DNA from: CAYHZL01 sp964361075
Lineage (GTDB): Bacteria; Bacteroidota; Ignavibacteria; UBA10030; UBA8401
Assembly (NCBI GenBank): GCA_964361075.1
Contig: CAYHZL010000047.1
Coordinates: 1-18,908 of the forward strand
Length of the DNA stretch: 18,908 nt
Direction: 5' to 3'
Shown one piece after another: positions 5,718-13,779 of the stretch. A program made the translations under genes and the position numbers. The notes beneath the pieces were generated by a model. It was not told the DNA's origin. It was given only the letters and a program-made list of their open reading frames with translations, and ran no database searches. Each line of letters starts with the position of its first letter. Position 1 is the first letter of the stretch.

Positions 5718-7832
5718 TTACATCTTCACTTCTGAAAAAATATGGTGAACTTCTGTTGCATCATGCGCATTAAGTAAACGCTGATAAATTTTTTCATTCT
5801 TAATGTTAATCGCAATCATCCGCAATAAATTCAGATATTCTTTATCGTTCGATCCGGTAGAAACAAGAAAAATAAATTTTACTTTTTCACCGCTGTTGCT
5901 GTCATACACAAGTTCGTTGCGAAGGCGTGCGAAAAGAAACACCACGGCATTATTTTCTCCGCCTGAACGCGCATGCGGTACTGCAACACCATGACCAATA
6001 ACAGTAGGTGTTTCGTTTTCACGTTCAAGTATGCTGCGAGAAAACTCACTTTCATCTTTAACAATTCCTGCTTTAATTGCCTGCCCAATCATCATATCGA
6101 GCAAGTCGGATTTTGTTTCGGCTTCGATATTTAACATGATCAATCGATCGCTGATAAAATTTCCCAAATGCTTGCTTTCTTTTTTTCCTGATGAAATGGA
6201 GAACGCGTAATCAATAGCTTCTTGTAATGTTGGAATAAAATTTCCGATTCCGATTTTTTTTGTAACATCGAGATTGTATAGAACTGCGCGAACTCTTGGT
6301 CTGATTCCGACAAGAAGCAATCGTTTGTTGTCGTGATGCAAGCGATGTACAATATTTTCGATTGCCACAGCGCCGGTCGTATCAATGATGGGAACATTTT
6401 CCATATCAAGAATAACAATATTCACATCGAAGTTTCTTTCCAACGCATCAACAAAGCTTCGAGCCGCACCAAAGAAAAGAGGACCTTCAACATCGTACAC
6501 GGCAATTTTATTGTGCGGTAATTTTTTTCTTGTTTCATCATCAATAATAGAACCTTTGCCTTCACCCATTAAGGTGTCAACTCCCATTTCGCTCATACGA
6601 TGAACGAATAGAAATGCTGCCATCACCATACCGACTTCCACAGCAGTAATAAGATCCGTGAGGACGGTAATAATTGTGGTAATTAAAAGTACCGCTGAAT
6701 CTGCAGCAGGAGCTTTGGGAATAAGTTGTATCGGTTCCAATTCAAACATTCCGATGGCAGTCATCATTAACACACCGGCGAGTGCCGCGAGTGGAATATG
6801 GGAAGCAAGCCCGCCAAGAAACAACATCACGACTATGAGAATAGCTCCGTGAATTATTCCTGAAAATTTTGTGCGTCCGCCGGAGCGAATATTTACCATA
6901 GTGCGAACGATTGCGCCCGTTCCCGCAACGCCGCCAAAAAACGGTGCAACAAAATTAGCAATACCTTGTCCAATCAGTTCGCGATTGCTGTGATGGCGAG
7001 TGTTACTTGCGTTATCTGCAACGGTTGATGCCAGCAATGATTCAATTGCGCCGAGAAGCGAAATAGTAAAACCGGCAGGCAAAACGTGTTTCCAAGTTGC
7101 CCACTCTATATGCGGTAAGTTTGGTATTTTAAATGATGAGGGAATATCGCCGATGACTTTAATTGCATCGGCAACAGAAAAAGTAGTAAGCGATGTTGCC
7201 GTGATTCGAAAAAAATCTATTGACGAAAAAAAATATGCAGCTAATGAACCAAGAATCAATCCGATGAGTGACTTCGGCAAGTTTTTATTTATTTTCGGAA
7301 TGATAAAAATAATTGCCATAGTAAAGAGTGCAATAACCGGCGCAGTGTTGAATGTTTTAAACTGTTGAGTGAAGATGAGAATTGCAATGCCATTCGTAAA
7401 TCCGATTGTAACCGGATACGGAACAAGATTTACATATTTTCCAAATTTTAAAAATCCGAAACCGATTTGAAAAAGTCCGGCAATGATACAGGCAGCAAGA
7501 AGAGCTTCGACACCGCCGTACTGAATATAGACTTGGGTCAACACAACAGTCATTCCACCGGTCGGTCCGGTTATTTGCTGTTGAGTTCCGCCAAAGAGTG
7601 AAGCAAGAATGCCCGTGAAAATTGCACCGTACAAACCCGCGACGGCACCTTCGGGATTTCCATTGTAAGAAAGAAGACCGAATCCGAGTGCAAGCGGTAG
7701 TGCAACAATTGCTGAAGTTACACCGCCAATGAAGTCTGCACGAAGATGGGAAAAATCAAATCGTAAGTACTCTGAGAAATGGAAATCTGAAAGATAGCTT
7801 TTGAGATTGAACGTTCGTAATTCTTTAACCAT
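5718..7832 (-). CDS. SulP anion transporter fused to STAS and PTS EIIA domains
   Basis: 704 aa from ATG 7832; TTG 7841 is a possible but weaker start. Residues about 30-415 are a SulP/SLC26 membrane domain with many transmembrane helices and the motif 'GGTQQQITGPTGGMTVV'. Residues about 443-542 are a STAS domain ('PIIDTTG'). Residues about 557-704 match a PTS EIIA type-2 domain: 'ETPTVIGHGVAVPHA' fits the family signature, with His620 as the phosphorylated residue. SulP proteins carry sulfate, bicarbonate, chloride or dicarboxylates; the substrate cannot be told from sequence here. EIIA domains of the PtsN kind regulate transport after phosphotransfer from HPr/NPr. I infer phosphorylation-dependent control of this transporter. 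No PTS gene is nearby. It is convergent with mnmA and divergent from the DUF3667 gene, with 108 bp between the starts. Confidence 0.93.
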   Translation of the reverse strand: MVKELRTFNLKSYLSDFHFSEYLRFDFSHLRADFIGGVTSAIVALPLALGFGLLSYNGNPEGAVAGLYGAIFTGILASLFGGTQQQITGPTGGMTVVLTQVYIQYGGVEALLAACIIAGLFQIGFGFLKFGKYVNLVPYPVTIGFTNGIAILIFTQQFKTFNTAPVIALFTMAIIFIIPKINKNLPKSLIGLILGSLAAYFFSSIDFFRITATSLTTFSVADAIKVIGDIPSSFKIPNLPHIEWATWKHVLPAGFTISLLGAIESLLASTVADNASNTRHHSNRELIGQGIANFVAPFFGGVAGTGAIVRTMVNIRSGGRTKFSGIIHGAILIVVMLFLGGLASHIPLAALAGVLMMTAIGMFELEPIQLIPKAPAADSAVLLITTIITVLTDLITAVEVGMVMAAFLFVHRMSEMGVDTLMGEGKGSIIDDETRKKLPHNKIAVYDVEGPLFFGAARSFVDALERNFDVNIVILDMENVPIIDTTGAVAIENIVHRLHHDNKRLLLVGIRPRVRAVLYNLDVTKKIGIGNFIPTLQEAIDYAFSISSGKKESKHLGNFISDRLIMLNIEAETKSDLLDMMIGQAIKAGIVKDESEFSRSILERENETPTVIGHGVAVPHARSGGENNAVVFLFARLRNELVYDSNSGEKVKFIFLVSTGSNDKEYLNLLRMIAINIKNEKIYQRLLNAHDATEVHHIFSEVKM

Positions 7833-7940
7833 TGTTTTCAATACATTTTCTGAAGTAAAATATCAGTGATGTTTTTTCTCCCTGAATACAATATAAAAAA
7901 GTTAGATTGAATAATCGAGTGCAAAACTGTATCTTTTGCC

Positions 7941-8828
7941 ATGAATGAACCCGAACATAATTGCCTGAACTGTGGTGTTGCACTGCATGGTGAATATTGT
8001 TCATCGTGCGGGCAGCGTGATAAAAATTTTCACGTACCGCTAAAAGAACTTGCTCACGAGTTTGGTGAAGAGATATTTTCATTTGATGAACGACTCTTAA
8101 GAAGTCTTACACCGTTTCTGCTCAAGCCCGGATTTTTAACTCTCGAATATCTTTCTGGAAAAAGAAAGCGATACATTTCGCCATTTAAATTATATTTCTT
8201 TTTGAGTTTTCTTTTCTTCTTTACCAGCACGTTAAACGATACGAATAAAAAAAATATAAGCGATAAAAATATTATTGCAACAGATTCGCTGAAGCCATCA
8301 ATCGGGACTGATTCTATATTCGCTTCCATAAAAGAAGAAAAATCCGGTTTGCGTTTTACTGTGGCAGATTCAGCTAAAGCTGAAAAAGTGTTTGGTCGAA
8401 GTTTTATTAATGGTCTCGAGAAAATGAAGAGCAACCCGCAACCGTTTTTTGATAAAATTCGGGAACATAGACCAAAGGTTATTTTTATTTTGTTGCCGGT
8501 CTTTGCTTTACTTCTAAAACTGATGTACGTACGCTCTAAAATATTTTATAGCCAGCATATTGTTTTTGCTTTTTATTTCCACGCATTCATTTTTTTTATA
8601 TTACTCATCACTGATCTTCTCGAACTCACCGGCTGGAGTTTTCTTCAATCGTATGCCGATGTATTGGTTCTCGCCATTCCAATAAATTTATATCTTGGAT
8701 TGAAACAAGTATATCGGCAATCACGCGGAAAAACTCTGACAAAATTTTTATTGCTTGTAGCCAGTTATGGTATTGTTTTCCTTGTCGTAATTCTTTTGGC
8801 GACTCTTACATTAATTCTATTCTTATAA
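7941..8828 (+). CDS. DUF3667 zinc-ribbon membrane protein
   Basis: 295 aa. The N-terminus has a zinc-ribbon CxxC pair (Cys8, Cys11, Cys20, Cys23, ending 'CSSCGQRD') and then 'LLRSLTPFLLKPGFLTLEYL', 'GKRKRYISPFKLYFFLSFLF', which are characteristic of the DUF3667 family of Bacteroidota. Hydrophobic segments lie at about residues 81-97, 179-196, 207-228, 239-255 and 268-294, with a polar stretch (98-178) between the first and second. Function unknown; it is an inner-membrane protein with a cytosolic zinc ribbon by inference. The carboxyltransferase gene starts 18 bp downstream, so the two are probably co-transcribed. No clear Shine-Dalgarno precedes the ATG. Confidence 0.87.
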   Translation: MNEPEHNCLNCGVALHGEYCSSCGQRDKNFHVPLKELAHEFGEEIFSFDERLLRSLTPFLLKPGFLTLEYLSGKRKRYISPFKLYFFLSFLFFFTSTLNDTNKKNISDKNIIATDSLKPSIGTDSIFASIKEEKSGLRFTVADSAKAEKVFGRSFINGLEKMKSNPQPFFDKIREHRPKVIFILLPVFALLLKLMYVRSKIFYSQHIVFAFYFHAFIFFILLITDLLELTGWSFLQSYADVLVLAIPINLYLGLKQVYRQSRGKTLTKFLLLVASYGIVFLVVILLATLTLILFL

Positions 8829-8846
8829 TCTGAGAAAGTAAATGCT

Positions 8847-10388
8847 ATGGACAAAATGCAACAACTTCGGCAAAAGAAAGAACAAGCGCTTCTCGGTGGC
8901 GGTGAAAAAAGAATTGAAGATCAACATAAAAAGGGAAAACTCACTGCGCGTGAACGTATCGAACTTCTCATTGATGATGGGAGTTTCGAGGAAATCGGAA
9001 TGTTAGTGCAACATCGTTCGTACGATTTTGGTTTGGAAAATCAAAAATATTTGGGCGATGGCGTTGTAACGGGACACGGAAAAATTAATGGGCGTGAAGT
9101 ATTTGTGTTCAGTCAGGATTTTACCGTGTTCGGCGGTTCGCTTGCAGAAGCACACGCAGAAAAAATTTGTAGAATAATGGACATGGCGTTAAAAGTTGGC
9201 GTGCCTGTTATCGGATTAAATGATTCCGGCGGCGCGCGCATTCAAGAAGGAGTGGTGTCGCTTGGCGGGTATGCTGATATTTTTCTCCGCAACACACTTG
9301 CGTCGGGAGTGATTCCGCAGATTTCAGCAATCATGGGACCGTGCGCCGGTGGTGCAGTGTACTCTCCGGCAATTACCGATTTTGTTTTGATGGTGAAAAA
9401 TACAAGTTACATGTTTGTTACCGGTCCGAATGTTGTAAAAACAGTAACGCATGAAGACGTCTCGTCAGAAGATCTTGGCGGCGCAATGACGCACGCTACC
9501 AAAAGCGGTGTTGCACATTTTGCATGCGAGAATGAAGCAGTGTGTATAGAGAACATTAAAACACTTCTTTCATTCATTCCACAAAATAATATGGATGAAC
9601 CGCCGTTCATTCCTTCCACTGATTCTCCGCAACGCAACGATGAAACGCTGAATACAATTATTCCTGATAACTCGCACAAACCGTACGACATGAAAGAAAT
9701 AATTCATGCGGTTGTGGACGATGGCGATTTTTTTGAAGTGCATCAGCATTATGCAGAAAATATTATTGTTGGTTTTGCGCGAATGGATGGACATGCGATT
9801 GGCATTATTGCAAATCAGCCGGCAACGCTTGCGGGTGTATTGGATAATGATGCTTCAATTAAAGGCGCTCGCTTTGTACGTTTCTGTGATGCATTCAATA
9901 TTCCGCTTCTCGTGTTTGAAGATGTGCCGGGATTTTTACCCGGTACTGTACAGGAATGGAATGGTATCATCCGCAATGGTGCAAAATTGTTGTACGCGTT
10001 TTGTGAAGCAACTGTCCCGAAAATTACGATCATCACTCGCAAAGCGTACGGCGGAGCGTACGATGTGATGAATTCAAAACATATTCGCGGTGATATGAAT
10101 TTTGCATGGCCTACGGCTGAAATTGCTGTGATGGGACCAAAAGGTGCAGTGGAAATTATTTTCAAAAAAGAGATTGATAAAGCTGAAGATAAAATTAGCG
10201 CAACAGAACAAAAAGAAAATGAATTTCGGCAAAAATTTGCTAACCCGTACATCGCCGCAGAGCGCGGTTATGTTGATGATGTTATTTTACCATCTGAAAC
10301 GCGGTATAAGGTGATACGAGCTTTTCAAATTCTTGAAAATAAAGTTGATGTCAATCCCAAGAAAAAACATGGCAACATACCGCTTTGA
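8847..10388 (+). CDS. pccB: Acyl-CoA carboxylase carboxyltransferase beta subunit, propionyl-CoA type
   Basis: 513 aa, normal for the family. It transfers CO2 from carboxybiotin to an acyl-CoA. Two crotonase-like halves are seen. The N-terminal half has 'LNDSGGARIQEGV' (124-136) and the oxyanion segment 'GPCAGGAVYSPA' (164-175). The C-terminal half has 'FEDVPGFLPGTVQEW' (357-371) and 'RKAYGGAYDVMNSK' (398-411). Asp406 in 'GGAYD' corresponds to the residue that favours propionyl-CoA over acetyl-CoA in characterised PccB enzymes, and the C-terminus 'KKHGNIPL' matches propionyl-CoA carboxylase. The biotin carboxylase and biotin carrier partners are not in this window. It could instead be the alpha subunit of a methylmalonyl-CoA decarboxylase, which is closely similar. 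Confidence 0.93.
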   Translation: MDKMQQLRQKKEQALLGGGEKRIEDQHKKGKLTARERIELLIDDGSFEEIGMLVQHRSYDFGLENQKYLGDGVVTGHGKINGREVFVFSQDFTVFGGSLAEAHAEKICRIMDMALKVGVPVIGLNDSGGARIQEGVVSLGGYADIFLRNTLASGVIPQISAIMGPCAGGAVYSPAITDFVLMVKNTSYMFVTGPNVVKTVTHEDVSSEDLGGAMTHATKSGVAHFACENEAVCIENIKTLLSFIPQNNMDEPPFIPSTDSPQRNDETLNTIIPDNSHKPYDMKEIIHAVVDDGDFFEVHQHYAENIIVGFARMDGHAIGIIANQPATLAGVLDNDASIKGARFVRFCDAFNIPLLVFEDVPGFLPGTVQEWNGIIRNGAKLLYAFCEATVPKITIITRKAYGGAYDVMNSKHIRGDMNFAWPTAEIAVMGPKGAVEIIFKKEIDKAEDKISATEQKENEFRQKFANPYIAAERGYVDDVILPSETRYKVIRAFQILENKVDVNPKKKHGNIPL

Positions 10389-10583
10389 AAAGTAAATCAG
10401 AGTTTTGATTCTTGTTTTGTGTCCTCTCTCATTGCTTCTTAACGAGGTTCTTATTTATCTTTACTCAAGAATTAACTTTCATCGTGGAACTGAAAGGAGT
10501 GTTGATAATGCGGCATATATACTTTTCTTTTTTTACTTTACACGAAACATTAACTCACCGATCATACTAGAATCATATCTAGC

Positions 10584-10588
10584 GGAGG
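10584..10588 (+). promoter_or_regulatory. Strong ribosome binding site of the T9SS operon
   Basis: GGAGG lies 4 bp before ATG 10593. It is one of the few strong Shine-Dalgarno sequences in the window, and it fixes the start of the small secreted protein. Confidence 0.75.
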
Positions 10589-10592
10589 AACA

Positions 10593-11054
10593 ATGAAAAA
10601 CATTTTACTCTCAGTTTTCCTCGTAGCAACATCGGTTGTTGCTCAAGACTATATGATTATCAAACAACGGGATGGAACGTTACTTTCCATTCCTTTGAAT
10701 GATATTCAAAAAATTACATTCAAAGATATTAAATTGCTCAATGTTGATGATGCACAAAAAACTGCAGGAATCATTCGTGCGTTTGCACTACTTCAAAATT
10801 ATCCTAATCCGTTTAATCCAACAACAACAATAGAATATCAGTTGCCCAAGAATGGAAAGGTTGCTATTCGCATTTTTGATGTTATCGGCAAACTGATACG
10901 TACGCTGGTAGATGAAGATAAAAATGAAGGCGTGCATCGCATTCAATGGGACAGCAAAAATAATTTCGGTCAAATGGTTGCAAGCGGAATGTATATCTAT
11001 GATATACGTTTTGAAAACACCGTACTATCACGTCGTATGTTGTTGATAAAATAA
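10593..11054 (+). CDS. Small secreted protein that is mostly a T9SS sorting domain
   Basis: 153 aa. Signal peptide at residues 1-18 (MKNILLSVFLVATSVVAQ). A short segment follows with 'LLSIPLNDIQKITFKD' (about 30-45). Residues about 66-153 are a FlgD-like type A C-terminal sorting domain: 'LLQNYPNPFNPTTTIEYQLP', 'VAIRIFDVIGKLIRTLVDED', 'GMYIYDIRFE', ending 'SRRMLLIK'. Such domains normally sit at the end of large proteins and send them through the type IX secretion system. Here there is almost no cargo. The 'DIQKITF' segment resembles 'QVDSITF' in the next protein, so the pair may share a module. It is probably the first gene of a two-gene operon, as no terminator is seen before the next gene. 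Confidence 0.85.
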   Translation: MKNILLSVFLVATSVVAQDYMIIKQRDGTLLSIPLNDIQKITFKDIKLLNVDDAQKTAGIIRAFALLQNYPNPFNPTTTIEYQLPKNGKVAIRIFDVIGKLIRTLVDEDKNEGVHRIQWDSKNNFGQMVASGMYIYDIRFENTVLSRRMLLIK

Positions 11055-11072
11055 TTTTTTAAAAACAAACAA

Positions 11073-11089
11073 GTACGCCTCAGGCGTAC
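11073..11089. repeat. Perfect short palindrome between the two secreted-protein genes
   Basis: GTACGCCT (11073-11080), one base, then AGGCGTAC (11082-11089). No T-run follows, so it is unlikely to be a terminator for the upstream gene. It lies just before the ribosome binding site of the next gene and could be an intercistronic stability hairpin or another dispersed palindrome. Confidence 0.6.
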
Positions 11090-11108
11090 AAGCGAAATGG
11101 AGACTACA

Positions 11109-12578
11109 ATGAAAACACTGATAAAAATTTTTCTTCTTGTAAGCATAGTGCAATGTTCGTTTGCACAAATAATGCAAATACATACTTCAACAGGAAAAAT
11201 AGATGTACAATTAGCTCAAGTGGATAGCATTACTTTTAAGATGGGTGGAAGCCAATTCAATTTGTTTCCCGGAGACGTGTACGTTGGTGTTGGAAACACA
11301 ATGTATGTTAGTATTAACGGCGGGAAACAACCATACATGATTACCGTTCAACCCAACAATGCAATTGCTGCCGCAAAAATTAATTTGCAAAATATGGTTG
11401 AAGTTATCGGTGTTGCACAAGGTGTAACTTCACTCATTGTTTCTGATAATTCCACGCCACCACTTACTGCGCAACTCTTAATAAATGTAACTGGCGGTAT
11501 GCAGGGATTAACTGCGAATCCAAGTTCATTGTATTTGCAGCTTGGCTCTGATGGCTTTTCGACAATTACGGGCGGAAAGACTCCATATACAATCAGCGTT
11601 TTGCCGGATACTTCAATAGCAATTGCTCAACTCAGTGGTAACACATTAAAAGTAAAAGCTGTTGGTATCGGAGCAACCAGTATCACTATCAAAGACAATT
11701 CAGTACCGCCACAGACTGTTCAAGTATGGGTGAATATAATGGGTGGTCCGGGTGGTTTGAATGCAAATCCGAATTATGTTTCTCTAAAAGTGAACGATAA
11801 AAAGAATTCGACTATCAGCGGCGGTAATGGTGTGTACACGATTTCAGTTCAACCCAACAGCGCTATTGCAACAGCTGTCTTGAATGGTTCAATATTAACA
11901 ATTACAGGCGTTGGTGCCGGTGAAACAAACTTGGTAATTAAAGATGGTTCGGCACCGAGTAAAACTGTTACCGTGTATATTCGAGTTCGTCAAATATTCA
12001 CAACTCCGGGCTCACTCTCATTTTCTTCAACTGTAAAAAATTTCTCAGCGTCAGGAATATTTGATACGGGCGATTCGCTGCCCAAAAATACTTCCGGTGC
12101 AGGAGCAATGATATTTAGTGACGGTATGAATCGGTTCATTCAGGTGATAGGATACACTGCAAATACATCAACAAATTTTGATGTTGCAATGGTCGTATTT
12201 AATTATGATTCGACGAATTCTTCCGGTATATATCCATTTAAAAGATTTTCCGATACAATGCAGGTGAGCAAAGGAATTGCACAATTTATTTTTGTTGCTG
12301 GAATAGATGTTAACGACACAACAAATGTATTTTTGAAAGGATATACTCTTACTGCAGGAGATGCAAAGATAACCGGCATGAATGAAACCAGCATTAAGGG
12401 AACATTTAGCGGCAGTGGGTATCTTGTGAACGGAGGTATTCTCGATATGTCCAAACCTATAACCGTATCGAATGGAATGTTTGATACACCAATGATTAAC
12501 CAAGGTATTGCTGCTAATAATCCAGTGCAAAATTCAATTGTAAAAATTGCAAAAAGAGTTAGCGCAATACTACGTTAA
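11109..12578 (+). CDS. Secreted protein with three Ig-like repeats
   Basis: 489 aa from ATG 11109, chosen over ATG 11097 because GGAG (11099-11102) lies 6 bp upstream and the signal peptide (MKTLIKIFLLVSIVQCSFAQ) then begins cleanly. A short 'VQLAQVDSITFK' segment is followed by three tandem Ig-like (BIG2-type) repeats of about 76-83 residues (about 52-134, 136-217, 218-293). Each has a '(S/T)I(S/T/N)GG...PYTISV' half and a 'G...T.L.I.D.S.PP.T' half. The tail (about 300-489), with 'FSASGIFDTGD' and 'ITVSNGMFDTPM', resembles a small calycin-like domain seen in Bacteroidota lipoproteins (DUF6252-like); this is a guess. There is no T9SS sorting domain at the C-terminus, unlike the neighbour upstream. 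It is probably periplasmic or surface-exposed; function unknown. Confidence 0.82.
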   Translation: MKTLIKIFLLVSIVQCSFAQIMQIHTSTGKIDVQLAQVDSITFKMGGSQFNLFPGDVYVGVGNTMYVSINGGKQPYMITVQPNNAIAAAKINLQNMVEVIGVAQGVTSLIVSDNSTPPLTAQLLINVTGGMQGLTANPSSLYLQLGSDGFSTITGGKTPYTISVLPDTSIAIAQLSGNTLKVKAVGIGATSITIKDNSVPPQTVQVWVNIMGGPGGLNANPNYVSLKVNDKKNSTISGGNGVYTISVQPNSAIATAVLNGSILTITGVGAGETNLVIKDGSAPSKTVTVYIRVRQIFTTPGSLSFSSTVKNFSASGIFDTGDSLPKNTSGAGAMIFSDGMNRFIQVIGYTANTSTNFDVAMVVFNYDSTNSSGIYPFKRFSDTMQVSKGIAQFIFVAGIDVNDTTNVFLKGYTLTAGDAKITGMNETSIKGTFSGSGYLVNGGILDMSKPITVSNGMFDTPMINQGIAANNPVQNSIVKIAKRVSAILR

Positions 12579-12607
12579 GAAAAATATTTTTTCCACTTGA
12601 AAAAATG

Positions 12608-12638
12608 AGGCTCGTCTTATCAAAGGCGAGCCTTTTTT
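12608..12638 (+). terminator. Rho-independent terminator of the secreted-protein operon
   Basis: AGGCTCGTCTT (12608-12618) pairs with AAAGGCGAGCCT on the other side (12623-12633, one G-T pair) around a 4-base loop, followed by TTTTTT. It lies 30 bp after the stop at 12578. Confidence 0.93.
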
Positions 12639-12640
12639 GT

Positions 12641-12885
12641 TTGCAAGTAATGAGTGTTAATGGATTGCCGTGTGGGCTTTGTAAAAAAGGCACATGGATA
12701 TACTTATTGAAAATAAAAAACAAAGTAATTGAAAAAGTAGTACAGCTTTGATACATTATACAAGCTAAAAAATGCCAAACAATAAATATGTTGTCTTCAA
12801 TTTTATTAATCGAATTATTTCCCAGCAAACAAAGGCTTTTTGGCGGGTCTTCTGCGTGTCTGGAATTTTTTATCTAGGTGATTAA
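12641..12885. other. Intergenic stretch without a recognised feature
   Basis: About 245 bp of AT-rich DNA between the operon terminator and the Lys/Glu-rich gene. No convincing gene, repeat or palindrome is seen. AGGTG at 12876-12880 is a plausible ribosome binding site for the gene starting at 12886. Confidence 0.6.
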
Positions 12886-13434
12886 ATGAAAACAGAAATC
12901 AAATACACTCGGAAGCAGACTTATTCAACCGATTCAATTGTTGTTGCTGAAGAACTAAAAGCAAGGGATGAATTGCACAAACAATGCACCGCTGAAATCA
13001 GCGAAGCATTATTGTATATTGACTCGCAAAAAGAAGAGCTTCCCCCTGAAGTAGTTACTGCAATCAATACAATTATCTGGAATACACAAATTTTACTTCG
13101 TGAGAATCAAAAAAACAGACCAACTAAAAAGCATGTGAGAGTTGCAAAGGGGAAGAAGGTAGCAGAAAAAAAAGAAGAGACAAAAGAAAAGACACCGGAA
13201 TCGATAGCTAAAAACATTGAAGCAGTTGAAAAGTTTGATAAGAAAAAACCTTTGTATGCTGAGGTGAGAGATATGATTGCACTCAAAACCGGTTCTTTTA
13301 GAAATAGAATCCGTGAAGCAATGAATGAAAAAGGTATTGTTGATGAAGATGAAATTGAAAAAGCACGAAAGACGATTCAAATTTATTTTAACAGATTAGT
13401 AGCAATTGAAAAAAGTAAAGAGGAAAAGATGTAA
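12886..13434 (+). CDS. Lys/Glu-rich hypothetical protein
   Basis: 182 aa. Not recognised. ATG 12886 has AGGTG five bases upstream. There is no signal peptide or membrane segment. Residues about 15-80 look helical. Residues about 82-110 are a highly charged Lys/Glu linker ('KKHVRVAKGKKVAEKKEET'). The C-terminal part (about 122-182), with 'PLYAEVRDMIALKTGSFRNR' and 'DEDEIEKARKTIQIYFNRL', may be a second helical domain. The composition fits a nucleic-acid-binding or scaffold protein, but nothing shows this directly. It stands alone between a terminator and a tRNA gene. Its codon use is strongly AAA/GAA, partly because of its amino-acid make-up. Confidence 0.72.
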   Translation: MKTEIKYTRKQTYSTDSIVVAEELKARDELHKQCTAEISEALLYIDSQKEELPPEVVTAINTIIWNTQILLRENQKNRPTKKHVRVAKGKKVAEKKEETKEKTPESIAKNIEAVEKFDKKKPLYAEVRDMIALKTGSFRNRIREAMNEKGIVDEDEIEKARKTIQIYFNRLVAIEKSKEEKM

Positions 13435-13574
13435 TGCATTTCTATCGCACTATGCGCATTGCACATGTTAGAAATTGTTTGCATCGCTGGCGATATTTTT
13501 TTATCTTGATAGTGCAATTGAAAACATTCGAAAAAGCCAAAAACAAAAGTTGCAAAAAATGAAAAGTTTTATCC

Positions 13575-13663
13575 GGAGAGGTGGGTGAGTGGCTTAAACC
13601 AGCGGTTTGCTAAACCGCCGTAGTGTGAAAACGCTACCGAGAGTTCGAATCTCTCCTTCTCCG
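13575..13663 (+). tRNA. tRNA-Ser (GCU anticodon)
   Basis: Acceptor arms GGAGAGG (13575-13581) and CTTCTCC (13656-13662), with discriminator G13663. Anticodon stem GCGGT/ACCGC (13602-13606 and 13614-13618) encloses the loop TTGCTAA with anticodon GCT at 13609-13611. A long variable arm (about 13619-13638), typical of serine tRNAs, is present, and the T arm is GAGAG-TTCGAAT-CTCTC (13639-13655). CCA is not encoded. It reads AGC and AGU codons. Confidence 0.97.
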
Positions 13664-13682
13664 CAAAAAGTAAGCAACTTTT

Positions 13683-13708
13683 AAAAGAGTCAGCAATGGC
13701 TCTTTTTT
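13683..13708 (+). terminator. Rho-independent terminator after tRNA-Ser
   Basis: AAAAGAGTC (13683-13691) pairs with GGCTCTTTT (13698-13706, one G-T pair) around AGCAAT, and the T-run extends to 13708. It lies 20 bp after the tRNA. Confidence 0.82.
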
Positions 13709-13779
13709 ATTTTAAAGCCACTCTCGCATTTTTCAGAAGAATGTAGTTGTATTAAAATATTGAATTACGAAAGTAAGCT

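Noticed and set aside
7833..7841. TTG start at 7841 for the SulP fusion protein
   Set aside because: ATG 7832 lies three codons further in and is a normal start. Neither has a clear Shine-Dalgarno, so the TTG adds nothing.
10394..10415. Terminator after the carboxyltransferase gene
   Set aside because: The stem is only about 5 AT-rich base pairs (AATCA/TGATT) and the following run is interrupted (CTTGTTTTG).
10405..10596. 63-aa open frame between the carboxyltransferase and the small secreted protein
   Set aside because: No ribosome binding site or recognisable feature, and it overlaps the strong Shine-Dalgarno and start of the next gene. It is most likely leader DNA.
13478..13508. Bacteroidota-type promoter (TTTG, 20 bp, TATCTTGA) upstream of tRNA-Ser
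   Set aside because: Spacing is acceptable but the second box is imperfect and lies about 70 bp before the tRNA. Too weak to annotate in such AT-rich DNA.
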